A DNA stretch of 64,000 nucleotides from Winslowiella toletana (lineage in GTDB: Bacteria > Pseudomonadota > Gammaproteobacteria > Enterobacterales > Enterobacteriaceae), in NCBI RefSeq assembly GCF_032164335.1, contig NZ_CP134152.1, positions 4,154,001 through 4,218,000 on the forward strand, given 5' to 3'. This document shows positions 49,878-58,800 of the stretch, piece by piece (the first letter of the stretch is position 1; each line of letters opens with the position of its first letter). A model generated the notes under the pieces. That model had not been told where the DNA came from and ran no database searches. It saw only the letters and a list, made by a program, of their open reading frames with translations. The position numbers were made by a program, and so were the translations under genes.

Positions 49878-52070
49878 CTAAGACCGCAACAAGGCTGAGG
49901 TTTTCATCCCCTTTGTCGGATGTAATGGTGCTGCGAAAAATATTTCGCCGTGTTGCGAACCGGTGCACCATTTCCCGTTAAAGCAGCTTTTACCGCCCCT
50001 GATCAGATGCAGGGCTTCGCCCCGGCTGATGACTATGCCGGTGGTCTGATTTATCTCATCGATACTTCTCACTATCGCGGCGTTTTGATCATCCGTTCCA
50101 TGGATAAATTTTCGCCGGATAATCGTCTTTTGGTCTCTGAGTCGATTGATTAACTGCCGCCTTTCACGTTGATTCAGAGGCTTTGATAAATCCAGCGCCG
50201 GTGGAGCACGTTCGCTTCCCGTACAGTTATTGACAGAACTCCGAGAGGGCGCAGCAGCGCCCTTAACGTCAACGGCTAAATCAACGGCATGCTTCGGCAC
50301 AATTTTCCACTGCGTAAGCCTGGTTAAAATCGGAGTGCCTGCACCAACGGTAGAATCGTACACGCCACGAATGCAGATCATTTCCTCGCCATACTGATTA
50401 AACCCGGTGCGTGATTCATACAGCGTGCGCACCTGCAAATCATCGCGACGGACAAACGGACCACCTTGCGCATTAACATAACCGGCCCAGTCACCGGCGT
50501 CGGCGGCGTCGTGGACAGCGGCAAACTCGACGCTCAGGCCGTGCGCCGTCTCGGTATCAGCCAGACGACGCAGCTCACGGTAGACCGTTACCGGCGCACC
50601 GCCGATAAATTGAAACTGACGAATGTGCCAGCGCGCCGCCCATGCTGAAACGGCAGGAGCTGTCTCTTTCAGCAGCTCACCGCTTTCGTTATCGCTTTCG
50701 CCATCAAGAGCATAACCGTCGATATTTTTTGAGATGTATTTGGCAATATAGCCGGTAGCACTGCCCTTCTCCGGGTCAATGGCCTCGGCGTGGAAGCGTG
50801 CTTTTTGGGCTTTATCGCTTTTCAGCTCAACGCGATCTTCCTCCCACGCATAATCTCGGATGATAAGGCGCACGCGCTCGACATCTTCCGGCAGCATAAA
50901 CATAAGCATGTGCCAGTGAGGGGTTCCGTCGTGATGGGGTTCGGCGACGCGGATACCGAAAATGCGGATCGCTTCCCGGTGCAGCTTGGCCCGGATGCGC
51001 GCCCACATCCCGGTGAGATAGCCTTGGGTGTCCGCCGGGCTGGCTCCGTTCCATTTGCTGTTGCGGTAGCCCGCTTTAGTGGTGGCATGATATTTAGACG
51101 GCGCGGTCAGGGTGTAAAACTCTCCGACGTAACCGAGCTGATTGCAGATATTTTCAAACCCACGAATACGGGTCATCAGCTCGCAGCGGCGTATCGCAGG
51201 ATTAGCGACTGAGCCGTCGTATTTTTCAATCAGGCTGATGCGGTTGCCGTCTTCGTCTTCGAGATCCAGACCTTTAAGAAATTCGCGCGTGCGGCGCTTC
51301 TGCTCGCGCCAGTCTGTCACGCATTTTTTGCTCGCGTAGGCGTGCTTTTTCTTACTGACGTTGCCGACAGCGATTTGCAGATGTTCGCACCATGCAGCCG
51401 CAACACGTCGCAGGCGGCCACGCCACCAAACCTCATTAAACATGCGGGTGACTGCCGGTGCGATTTCATCTTCGGCGACATACTTCTTTTTCACCCGCTC
51501 CCAGTGCGGAGGAATGATGTTGAATTGCAAGGAAATTAAGCCGGCGCGCAGGTACCAGCTGTACAGCGTTTTGAGCTCGCTTAATCCGTTATCATCAATG
51601 TCGGCCAGCTCACCACGAATAAAATTAGCGATATCAGCGGCCAGCAGGTCAATATCGGCGCGCGACATATCCGGAAGCCGGTTATATCTGGCGACCATAT
51701 TAACCATGCGTGACGCCAGATATTGCATAAGCTGAGTATCGAAATGACCACCGAAAACAGCGGCTGATACGTTGCTGTTGATACCGGCGCATTGATATTT
51801 TTTCGCAACCCGTTCAAGACGCGGCAATGCCTTTTTGCAAAAGCTGATTAAAAAAGCATTGGCGCGTCGACTGCCCAGATTTTGCTCCAGCACCTCTGCG
51901 GTGCGATAAACCTCAAAACGCACGCACTCGGGCTGGAGAGAAAACATCTTTCTCGCATGCAGCAACGCCGCAAACATACGGTCGCGGCGGTGCTGTTGCT
52001 CATAGGTAAGATACGGGCTGGCGATTGCCGACCGCGGAGCATTCCACGGATAAGCGAATTGAACAGCCAA
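49878..52070 (-). CDS. A: Phage replication initiator gpA (HUH endonuclease)
   Basis: 730 residues in the range of P2/186 A. HUH motif: HHDGTPHWHMLMFM near residue 385. The two catalytic tyrosines lie in YIAKYISKNIDGY (Tyr about 441 and 445, spaced by three), as in rolling-circle initiators of the A family. gpA nicks its own origin inside the A gene and covalently attaches. It is followed on the same strand by tum and preceded by a run of small early genes, with the first only one base away. Confidence 0.95.
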   Translation of the reverse strand: MAVQFAYPWNAPRSAIASPYLTYEQQHRRDRMFAALLHARKMFSLQPECVRFEVYRTAEVLEQNLGSRRANAFLISFCKKALPRLERVAKKYQCAGINSNVSAAVFGGHFDTQLMQYLASRMVNMVARYNRLPDMSRADIDLLAADIANFIRGELADIDDNGLSELKTLYSWYLRAGLISLQFNIIPPHWERVKKKYVAEDEIAPAVTRMFNEVWWRGRLRRVAAAWCEHLQIAVGNVSKKKHAYASKKCVTDWREQKRRTREFLKGLDLEDEDGNRISLIEKYDGSVANPAIRRCELMTRIRGFENICNQLGYVGEFYTLTAPSKYHATTKAGYRNSKWNGASPADTQGYLTGMWARIRAKLHREAIRIFGIRVAEPHHDGTPHWHMLMFMLPEDVERVRLIIRDYAWEEDRVELKSDKAQKARFHAEAIDPEKGSATGYIAKYISKNIDGYALDGESDNESGELLKETAPAVSAWAARWHIRQFQFIGGAPVTVYRELRRLADTETAHGLSVEFAAVHDAADAGDWAGYVNAQGGPFVRRDDLQVRTLYESRTGFNQYGEEMICIRGVYDSTVGAGTPILTRLTQWKIVPKHAVDLAVDVKGAAAPSRSSVNNCTGSERAPPALDLSKPLNQRERRQLINRLRDQKTIIRRKFIHGTDDQNAAIVRSIDEINQTTGIVISRGEALHLIRGGKSCFNGKWCTGSQHGEIFFAAPLHPTKGMKTSALLRS

Positions 52071-52071
52071 T

Positions 52072-52293
52072 TCATCCCCTCCGATAGTGTTTTAATTTGA
52101 GTTCGGCGATTTGCTGGCAGGTGACACAAAAACACACGCCCGGAATCGCAACGCGGCGAGCTTCCGGGATGGGTGCATCACATTCTTCGCAGTGGAAACG
52201 AAACGGCGCCGCGATACGGCTACGTGCATTGCTGATATGGCGCTCACGGTCTTCCTGCTCGCGCTGTTGTGCTAAATCCATTGCGTCGGCCAT
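52072..52293 (-). CDS. TraR/DksA-type C4 zinc-finger protein
   Basis: 73 residues: a helical N-terminus MADAMDLAQQREQEDRERHI and the zinc finger CEECDAPIPEARR...CFCVTCQ. Such proteins in P2-like phages resemble TraR, which binds the secondary channel of RNA polymerase. It shares one base with the preceding gene and ends one base before gene A, so it belongs to the early operon. Confidence 0.88.
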   Translation of the reverse strand: MADAMDLAQQREQEDRERHISNARSRIAAPFRFHCEECDAPIPEARRVAIPGVCFCVTCQQIAELKLKHYRRG

Positions 52294-52520
52294 CAGTGCA
52301 GCTCCTGTAATTCGTTCTCAAAACGAGAAGCTTCGCGGCGCAGCAGTTCAGCGGCGTCTTTACCGCTCATGCCCTCTTCGGTGATATGGACAGCCAGCGC
52401 CTCAAGACGGATTGAAACTGCGCGCGCGCGGTCTTTACGCTCTTCGTTTTTTGCGTCTGTCAGCAATAGGGCCATTGCATCTCTATCGGTGATAAAACGA
52501 TGAGATTCGGTATTACGCAT
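52293..52520 (-). CDS. DUF2732 family early protein
   Basis: 75 residues, MRNTESHRFITDRDAMALLL then KNEERKDRARAVSIRLEALA and GMSGKDAAELLRRE. This is a conserved small early protein of P2/186-like phages without known function. It is coupled to the zinc-finger gene downstream. Confidence 0.82.
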   Translation of the reverse strand: MRNTESHRFITDRDAMALLLTDAKNEERKDRARAVSIRLEALAVHITEEGMSGKDAAELLRREASRFENELQELH

Positions 52521-52587
52521 AATTAACTCTCCTGATTTCAGGCAATAAAATGCCCGGCGGGTTTACGCCATTAATTTTCTGTCTGGA

Positions 52588-52926
52588 TTAGTTCGGCATG
52601 GTTAGCCGTTTAGGAAATAAGCTCACTATTGCGCGAAAATGATTCATCGCTGTTATCAGCGCCTTTTTCTCGCCAGTAGTCAGCTCGTTTAATTCGAGCT
52701 GATGACGAGCCGCCGGTATTTTTGCCAGAAAGAAGATAGCGGCCAACGCTCGGTTATTTTCCTCAAATTGCGAGTCGTGTTTATCGCGCATATCATCGAC
52801 AAAACGTTCGACCTCTTTCCAGCCAGCTCCCCAATATCTGGCGCGCAGCTCGGCCACATGATTGAGACCGACCAGACGCTCACCCGCTTTTAGCGGAACG
52901 GTTAACGAGACGGCTTCAATAGCCAT
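52588..52926 (-). CDS. Early phage protein, DUF5347-like
   Basis: 112 residues from ATG 52926, which follows a strong GGGGGGAG ribosome-binding site; upstream codons are not used. The sequence (ERLVGLNHVAELRARYWG, FVDDMRDKHDSQFEENNRAL) resembles a small early family of P2-like prophages that I believe is DUF5347. It has no established function. It stands where 186 carries fil/dhr after cII; there is no cII-like gene here. Confidence 0.7.
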   Translation of the reverse strand: MAIEAVSLTVPLKAGERLVGLNHVAELRARYWGAGWKEVERFVDDMRDKHDSQFEENNRALAAIFFLAKIPAARHQLELNELTTGEKKALITAMNHFRAIVSLFPKRLTMPN

Positions 52927-53028
52927 AACTCCCCCCTGCTTTGGTAGAGAGGCCAGCCAGTGAGCAACCTGAATGCCTGGCAAGCTGAAAATCAAACATG
53001 TCGCCCCATGAAATTCACATAAAGTGAA

Positions 53029-53292
53029 TTACGCACCAATGACGAGCTGAAAGCGGGAATGACCCAACGCCTTACGCAACTGATCTTCTTTCCAGCGCGC
53101 GTAATAGATGCGAATAGGCCCGCCTGCTTTCTTGCAGCCTTTGCGGATAATACGAGGTTCGATAGGTACACGCGGGTTATCGCCGGTGGTCCAGCGGTAA
53201 GCGGTACGTTCAGAAACACCCTCAAGCTCTGCGAACTGTTGCAGAGTAACGATCGGTGCAGGCACTTTGATGATTGCGATTTCAGAAGCCAT
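53029..53292 (-). CDS. apl: Apl excisionase / early repressor
   Basis: 87 residues from ATG 53292 (MASEIAIIKVPAPIVTLQQF). It looks like coliphage 186 Apl, with a MerR/Xis-like winged helix (FAELEGVSERTAYRWTTGDN) and a basic second half (IRKGCKKAGGPIRIYYARW). Apl both aids excision by binding at att and represses the early and lysogenic promoters. A TTG 11 codons upstream is a less likely start. It is divergent from cI. Confidence 0.9.
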   Translation of the reverse strand: MASEIAIIKVPAPIVTLQQFAELEGVSERTAYRWTTGDNPRVPIEPRIIRKGCKKAGGPIRIYYARWKEDQLRKALGHSRFQLVIGA

Positions 53293-53379
53293 GTTGCATG
53301 ATTCCCATTTTGACAATGTTTGCAATCAACGGCCTCTGTTTGCCAACTTCCGCCAGTGATTGTCCTAATTAGCAATGAT

Positions 53380-53403
53380 ACTAATACCCAAATGAGTATT
53401 AGT
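53380..53403. promoter_or_regulatory. Operator palindrome between apl and cI
   Basis: ACTAATAC and its exact complement GTATTAGT are separated by eight bases (centre near 53391), in the 132-bp divergent apl-cI gap. A further half-like AATACTC lies just downstream at 53406-53412. This is the expected place for CI operators over the early promoter. Confidence 0.75.
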
Positions 53404-53424
53404 AAATACTCAAAGGAATAAATA

Positions 53425-54000
53425 TTGATCTTTGATACTCAGGTGAATAATGACGAGTTACTGGACAGAATCTGTCAAGTATATGGTTTCAAACAAAAAA
53501 TCCAGTTAGCTCGCCACTTCAATATTGCAGCCAGCTCCCTGCAAAATCGCTACGCGCGAGGAACGGTTTCTTATGACTTCGCGGTGCAATGTGCTTTAGA
53601 AACTGGCGCGAGCCTGCTATGGCTGCTGACCGGGCAGGGTTCCCAATACGACGGGAAACCGGCACCAACGGATCCTAAAACAATAGAATCATTCACGCTG
53701 AGTGATGGAAAGCTCGAAAAAAACTCACCATTGAGTATCGATGCGAGTTTTTTCAGTAAGCAAATGTCAAAAGGTATTGCTGTCCGGGCCGATGGAAAGC
53801 TTAACTTTATCGAACAAGATGCCTCACTTTCTGATGGCCTTTGGCTGGTTGATATTGAGGGCGCTACCAGCCTCAAAGAATTGACGTTACTACCTGGCAA
53901 GAAACTTCACGTTGCGGGCGGTAAAGTACCGTTTGAATGTGGGATAGATGAGATAAAAACGATTGGCCGTGTAGTGGGTATATACAGCGAGGTTAATTGA
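53425..54000 (+). CDS. cI: Prophage repressor CI (186 type)
   Basis: 191 residues with a TTG start seven bases after AAAGGA. N-terminal helix-turn-helix: LLDRICQVYGFKQKIQLARH, NIAASSLQNRYARGTVSYDF. The C-terminal oligomerisation domain (ADGKLNFIEQDASLSDGLWL, LHVAGGKVPFECGIDEIKTI) is close to coliphage 186 CI. That protein lacks LexA-type self-cleavage and is inactivated by Tum instead, which fits the tum gene here. The stop TGA overlaps the int ATG. Confidence 0.92.
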   Translation: MIFDTQVNNDELLDRICQVYGFKQKIQLARHFNIAASSLQNRYARGTVSYDFAVQCALETGASLLWLLTGQGSQYDGKPAPTDPKTIESFTLSDGKLEKNSPLSIDASFFSKQMSKGIAVRADGKLNFIEQDASLSDGLWLVDIEGATSLKELTLLPGKKLHVAGGKVPFECGIDEIKTIGRVVGIYSEVN

Positions 54001-55034
54001 TGGCGGTCCGTAAAAATCCGGCTGGAGGCTGGATTTGTGAGCTTTACCTTAACGGGGCAAAAGGCAAACGCATCAGAAAGAAATTCGCCACCAAAGGCGA
54101 GGCGTTGGCCTTTGAACAGTACACCGTTCATAATCCGTGGCAGGAAGAAAAACAAGACCGGCGCACGTTAAAAGAGCTGGTTGACGCATGGTACAGCGCA
54201 CACGGCATTACCCTGAAAGACGGACTAAAACGTCAGTTAGCGATGCACCATGCTTTTGAGTGTATGGGCGAACCGCTTGCGCGTGATTTCGATGCGCAGA
54301 TGTTTTCCCGCTACCGGGAAAAGCGGTTAAAGGGTGAATATGCCCGTTCAAACAGGGTAAAAGAAGTATCGCCCCGCACGCTTAACCTTGAGCTGGCCTA
54401 CTTTCGCGCGGTGTTTAATGAGCTAAACCGTCTCGGAGAGTGGAAAGGCGAAAATCCACTGAAAAATATGCGCCCTTTCCGCACGGAAGAGATGGAAATG
54501 GCCTGGCTAACTCAGGATCAGATTGCTTTGCTGCTCGGTGAATGCAAACGGCACCACCATCCAGATTTAGAAGCCGTGGTAAGAATCTGTCTCGCCACTG
54601 GCGCTCGCTGGTCTGAGGCCGAGAGCCTGAAAAAAAGCCAGCTCGCGAAATATAAAATCACCTATACCAACACGAAAGGCAGAAAAAACCGCACCGTCCC
54701 AATCAGCCAAGCGCTTTATGAATCCCTGCCTGATGATAAAAAAGGTCGGTTATTCAGTGATTGTTATGGCGCGTTCCGGTCAGCTCTGGAAAGAACAGAT
54801 ATCGAGTTACCGGCGGGGCAACTGACCCACGTTTTGCGCCACACTTTCGCCAGCCACTTTATGATGAATGGCGGTAATATTTTGGTGTTGCAGCGCGTGC
54901 TTGGCCATACAGATATAAAAATGACGATGCGATATGCGCACTTTGCTCCAGACCATCTGGAGGATGCTGTTAAGTTCAATCCACTGGCGGTAAGTGGCGG
55001 TAAAGTGGCGACAGAAATGGCGGATAATGGGTAA
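54000..55034 (+). CDS. int: Phage integrase, tyrosine recombinase
   Basis: 344 residues. N-terminal arm-binding segment MAVRKNPAGGWICELYLNGA, core-binding domain (about 55-160), and catalytic residues Arg203 (ATGARWSEAE), Lys226, His277-x-x-Arg280 (THVLRHTF), His303 (LGHTD) and Tyr312. All are present, so the enzyme looks active. It is coupled to cI through an ATGA-type overlap and lies 75 bp from attR, as in 186. Confidence 0.95.
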   Translation: MAVRKNPAGGWICELYLNGAKGKRIRKKFATKGEALAFEQYTVHNPWQEEKQDRRTLKELVDAWYSAHGITLKDGLKRQLAMHHAFECMGEPLARDFDAQMFSRYREKRLKGEYARSNRVKEVSPRTLNLELAYFRAVFNELNRLGEWKGENPLKNMRPFRTEEMEMAWLTQDQIALLLGECKRHHHPDLEAVVRICLATGARWSEAESLKKSQLAKYKITYTNTKGRKNRTVPISQALYESLPDDKKGRLFSDCYGAFRSALERTDIELPAGQLTHVLRHTFASHFMMNGGNILVLQRVLGHTDIKMTMRYAHFAPDHLEDAVKFNPLAVSGGKVATEMADNG

Positions 55035-55108
55035 TCACTGGCAAACAGTGGCAATCTAAGTCAATGACTTATAGAGTAAAGTATTGTTTTTCCATTGTTC
55101 TTGTAGGA

Positions 55109-55158
55109 ACTCATAATCGCCTGCTCGCTGTTTCAAGTTCAGCAGAAGGACCACCAAA
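55109..55158 (+). other. attR with degenerate tRNA-Ile2 3' half
   Basis: The core ACTCATAATCGC (55109-55120) is identical to that in the tRNA gene. The following bases resemble the tRNA 3' half (TTTCAAGTTCAGCAG ... CCACCA) with several substitutions and one inserted base. Similarity continues in the next 75 bases to the downstream flank of the tRNA gene, including CATTTCTGAGT. This is the displaced host copy, free of selection since integration. The rest of 55035-55363 holds no gene I can support. Confidence 0.75.
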
Positions 55159-55363
55159 GTTTAGATTTGAAATCCTATAATAAGCCAGTCTAATGAATGA
55201 TTCTTATTTCCCCCATTTCTGAGTAGCGATATCTCTCCGCACACTTTATGCCACCCCCTCCAACACTCCAGCGTGCCTGTGCAGATCAATGATTACAAAA
55301 CATGTTAATGCTAAAATTATTACGCGCTGATACATGTTTTACTTCTTTAAAAAGGAAATTTGA

Positions 55364-55729
55364 GTGAAAAATATGCTGGGTTTTGTACTGTTGACTGCCA
55401 CTTTCTACGCAAACGCGGGCTTTGTAAATCCGATGGATTTTGATGGTTCAGAAGCGCAGAAGCAGGAGGTAATCGATTTTATTCAGACTCAAGTCAAAAA
55501 AGATTATTGCGAGGGGGCAATTGATATGTGCCAGGACACGACCCTCCGCATGATGGAAAAACAAAACCTTAACGCTTTTAAAAAACTAACGCAGGCTAAT
55601 AACAAAAAGATCCTCGATAAGGTGATTGCAGATTATTGCGAGGGGGCGATTGATATGTGTAATTATTCAACTCTAAGCATGATGTACGATCAGAATCTTA
55701 AAGCCAGTAATGAAACGCTGAGTTGGTAA
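55364..55729 (+). CDS. Small secreted protein with duplicated CEGAIDMC motif
   Basis: 121 residues with a GTG start eight bases after AAGGA. A signal peptide MKNMLGFVLLTATFYANA-GF is followed by a first unit DYCEGAIDMCQDTTLRMMEK and a second unit DYCEGAIDMCNYSTLSMMYD, 43 residues apart, each with two cysteines that could pair. The DNA of the two motifs is nearly identical (55501-55530 and 55630-55659, one mismatch). I have a vague recollection of similar small enterobacterial proteins but no function. It lies just outside attR and is convergent with the autotransporter gene. Confidence 0.75.
   Translation: MKNMLGFVLLTATFYANAGFVNPMDFDGSEAQKQEVIDFIQTQVKKDYCEGAIDMCQDTTLRMMEKQNLNAFKKLTQANNKKILDKVIADYCEGAIDMCNYSTLSMMYDQNLKASNETLSW
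55501..55530 (+). repeat. 30-bp direct repeat inside the small secreted protein gene, copy 1
   Basis: AGATTATTGCGAGGGGGC followed by A and ATTGATATGTG; it recurs at 55630-55659 with one base changed. It encodes DYCEGAIDMC in both copies. Confidence 0.9.
55630..55659 (+). repeat. 30-bp direct repeat inside the small secreted protein gene, copy 2
   Basis: Second copy, offset by 129 bp (43 codons) from the first, with G in place of A at position 19. The in-frame spacing shows an internal protein duplication. Confidence 0.9.
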
Positions 55730-55775
55730 TTAAAACAATTAAAACATTCCGTAATCCGCACGTTAGCATCATTAC

Positions 55776-55807
55776 CAAAAAAAATGGCGGGATAAATCCC
55801 GCCATTT
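55776..55807 (-). terminator. Terminator of the autotransporter gene
   Basis: An eleven-base stem AAATGGCGGGA / TCCCGCCATTT with a four-base loop, followed on the minus strand by a T-run, 28 bp after the autotransporter stop codon. It may also stop transcription from the convergent small gene. Confidence 0.9.
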
Positions 55808-55834
55808 AATCACCGCCGTAAAAGCCGGACAGTT

Positions 55835-58800
55835 TTAGAAATTATATTTCACGCCAAATGTTACGGTGGTATCACTGTAACCTTTACTGCCGACCTGTTG
55901 GCCGACATTGCCCCACATATTGAGGCGGTTGGTGAGATCCCCCTCAAGACCCAGTTTCATCTCCGCAACGTTACCTGCGCCGCCCTGTTTAAAGGTATGG
56001 CTACCGGTGGTTTCATGGGACATTTTCGCAGCAAAGTCTTTGCTGTTATGAATCCATGTGGCTTCGATATACGGTTTGAATTTCTGAGATTGCGCCTCTT
56101 CTTCCTGAGAAGGTTGGGTAAGGAATGCTTTCATACCCAGCCGCGTTTGCACATTGCCGTCACCTTCTCCTGAGACCAGCGTATTCGAGGCTTCTCTGTG
56201 ATCATCCGCTTTTACGCCCATCCAGATAGCCTGTGCTTTCGGCTGGAGGTAGAAGTTATAATGCTCACTTGCACCGGCAAAGAAGGTATATCCGGTTTCA
56301 AGTGAAGCCGTGAAGCCTTTTGAGTCGTATTTCTCCTGAGCCAGTCCCTCACCATTCACTTCGTTTTTAAACCAGCTGTATTGCAGCCAGCTATCCACGT
56401 AAGCACCGGTATGAGCCTTCTCATCAGCAAACCATGTTCCGTAGGTACCCACGCTGTAACCTTTCGCTGAGCCTTTAGAACGGCTGCCTGAACCCGACGT
56501 TATGGTGTTATTGCTGCTATTGGCATAGCCCGTCATCAGCCCTACGCGCCACAGATCGTTTTCGTTGCTGCTGAAGCGGAAAACGTCGCCACCCAACTGC
56601 GTCACAAAACGATTATCCTGCGTTTTAAAGGTCCCGCTGGAATCACGAGAGCGGTTGTGGCTGCCGGTGGTACGCAGCCACATTGAGGTCGCTTTCTTCT
56701 CACCCGTCATCGCATCGGTATACCAGGTTTCTCCTGAACGATTCTCCAGGCTGGTATTGAACATGGTATTCGCCGCCGCGAGGTTTGCGATATAACTTCC
56801 CGCTTCCGGACGATCCGGGTTCTCGGTGCGCAGATACCAGTCGCCGTCGGACGGATTCGTCACCCCACCCTGATACAGTTTATAGTCATACGCGCCTGCA
56901 ACCACGCGGCCTTCCAGCTCGAAGTTAGCGCCAGATTTTCCTGAGATATCAATAATTCTGATACCGTTATTGGTATAAGCCCCCTGGCCACCAATATTGT
57001 TGACTTTAATGCTGCTGACTCCGCTGGTATCCCCGTTAATCACCAGACGGTCCGTCGTACTCTCGTCCCCGGCAAGTACGGTATCAAAGATAATCCGGCT
57101 GCCTTTCTGTCCAACGTAGTTACCGTTGACAGTAAAGTCTGCGTAATTATCTCCGGTTAGCGCATGGGACATGATCAGACGGCCGGCGTTATCTACATTC
57201 CCCGAGACACGCCCGAATCCACCGAGCGCACCATTTTCCTGAATGGTCACGTTACTGTTAAGAACAACCGGAACCTGCGTATTGCGGGCTCTGGCCCGGG
57301 TATCAGCAACGTAAATCGTTTGCCCATCCTGATTTTTCACCGTGCCTTCACCCAGCTGGATAATGCCATTTTCGATAATGGTGTTACCCGCCGTTACCAC
57401 ATTTTCAAGCAACTTCAGCGTACCGCTACCCTGTTTAATCAGATCACCGCTGCCGCCGATCAGGTTTTTCAGGCTCCAGTCATTGGCCACATCCAGAATT
57501 AATTTGCCGTCATTACTTACGCGTCCGGCTCCCAATTGCTCTGCCTTGTTGGCGGCAAGCGTGGTGTCCTCTGCCAGAGTAAATGCTCCGGTGTACTGCG
57601 CGTTGTTACCGCTCAGTTGAACCGTTGCCTTGTTCTGCAACTGCAGGTTACCCGCCTCGCTCAGGCTATTGGCGAAGGTACCCTGAGCGCCGTTAAGCGT
57701 CAGCGTGCCTTTGTTGGCAATATTTCCGGAACCCAGCCCTGTGACATCTGCCAGCACCACGCTGGCGGCGCTGCTAATCGCGGTATTACCGGTAAATGAA
57801 CGGTTTGCCTGGCTGACGTTAAGCGTGCCCGCAGACAGACTCAGCTGACCGGCCCCCGTAAGAAGCCCATCGACCTGACCACCATTTTTAATTGTGACGT
57901 TACCGCCATTAAGATTAAACCGGCTGTCAGCCTGGGCATTTAACTGACCAATGGTCTGACGGGTACCATTGATATCCACCTGCGTGCCGCCGGACATCGC
58001 CAGCTCTGAGGTTAAGCCCAGAGCATTGCTGGCTTCAAGCCTTAAGCCACCCTGGCGCAACAGCGTCGCGCCGGTATAGTCATTATTGCCATTGCTTAAA
58101 GAGAGGATTGCGCCATCGGTTAAGCCCTCAATAGCCAGGTCGCCACTACCGGAAATCTTCGCCGACATGCCGTTGGATTGCAGAGCATTGTTTGCTTCCA
58201 GAGCCTGTAACCTGAGCGCATCGACGCCTTTCGCAAGCAGATCAATCGCTTTAAGGCCGTAGTTAACATACAGGCCATCCTGACGGGTACCCGTAGTTAA
58301 GCCATAGTCGAACGATCCCACGGCTGATGGTGCGCTGGCCCCGTCATTGGTCAGCCCGGCCTGAACAGATTGGGTTATCGGCTGGCCGTTCGCATCCGTC
58401 AGCGTCAACTCCTGCCCGCTTCCTTTAGCATCACCGCGCGCTAAATCGACGATAATTTCCCCTTCATCGAGTTCTAACAAGGACTTACCTTCAAGCCCTG
58501 GCGTGACGTTCGCCGGAAGATTCACCTGTACTTCACCGCCGCCGGTCACATCGATGCTGCCCGCCTCAATGACTCCCTCAGAGACAAATTGCCCGTTATT
58601 ATCAACGATGTTATCGAACTTCAGCGTGCCGTTATTCAGGGTCAGCCCACCGATTTTCTGCACGCCATCAGACACATTAACCAGACCATTTTCAGAAAGC
58701 GTCAGGTTAGCGTTAGTGAGCGCGAGGGTATTGCTATTCCCTAATATCAACCCAGTGCCGGACAAATCGACCTTACCGGCGAATGCCGTGCCTGCTGCTT

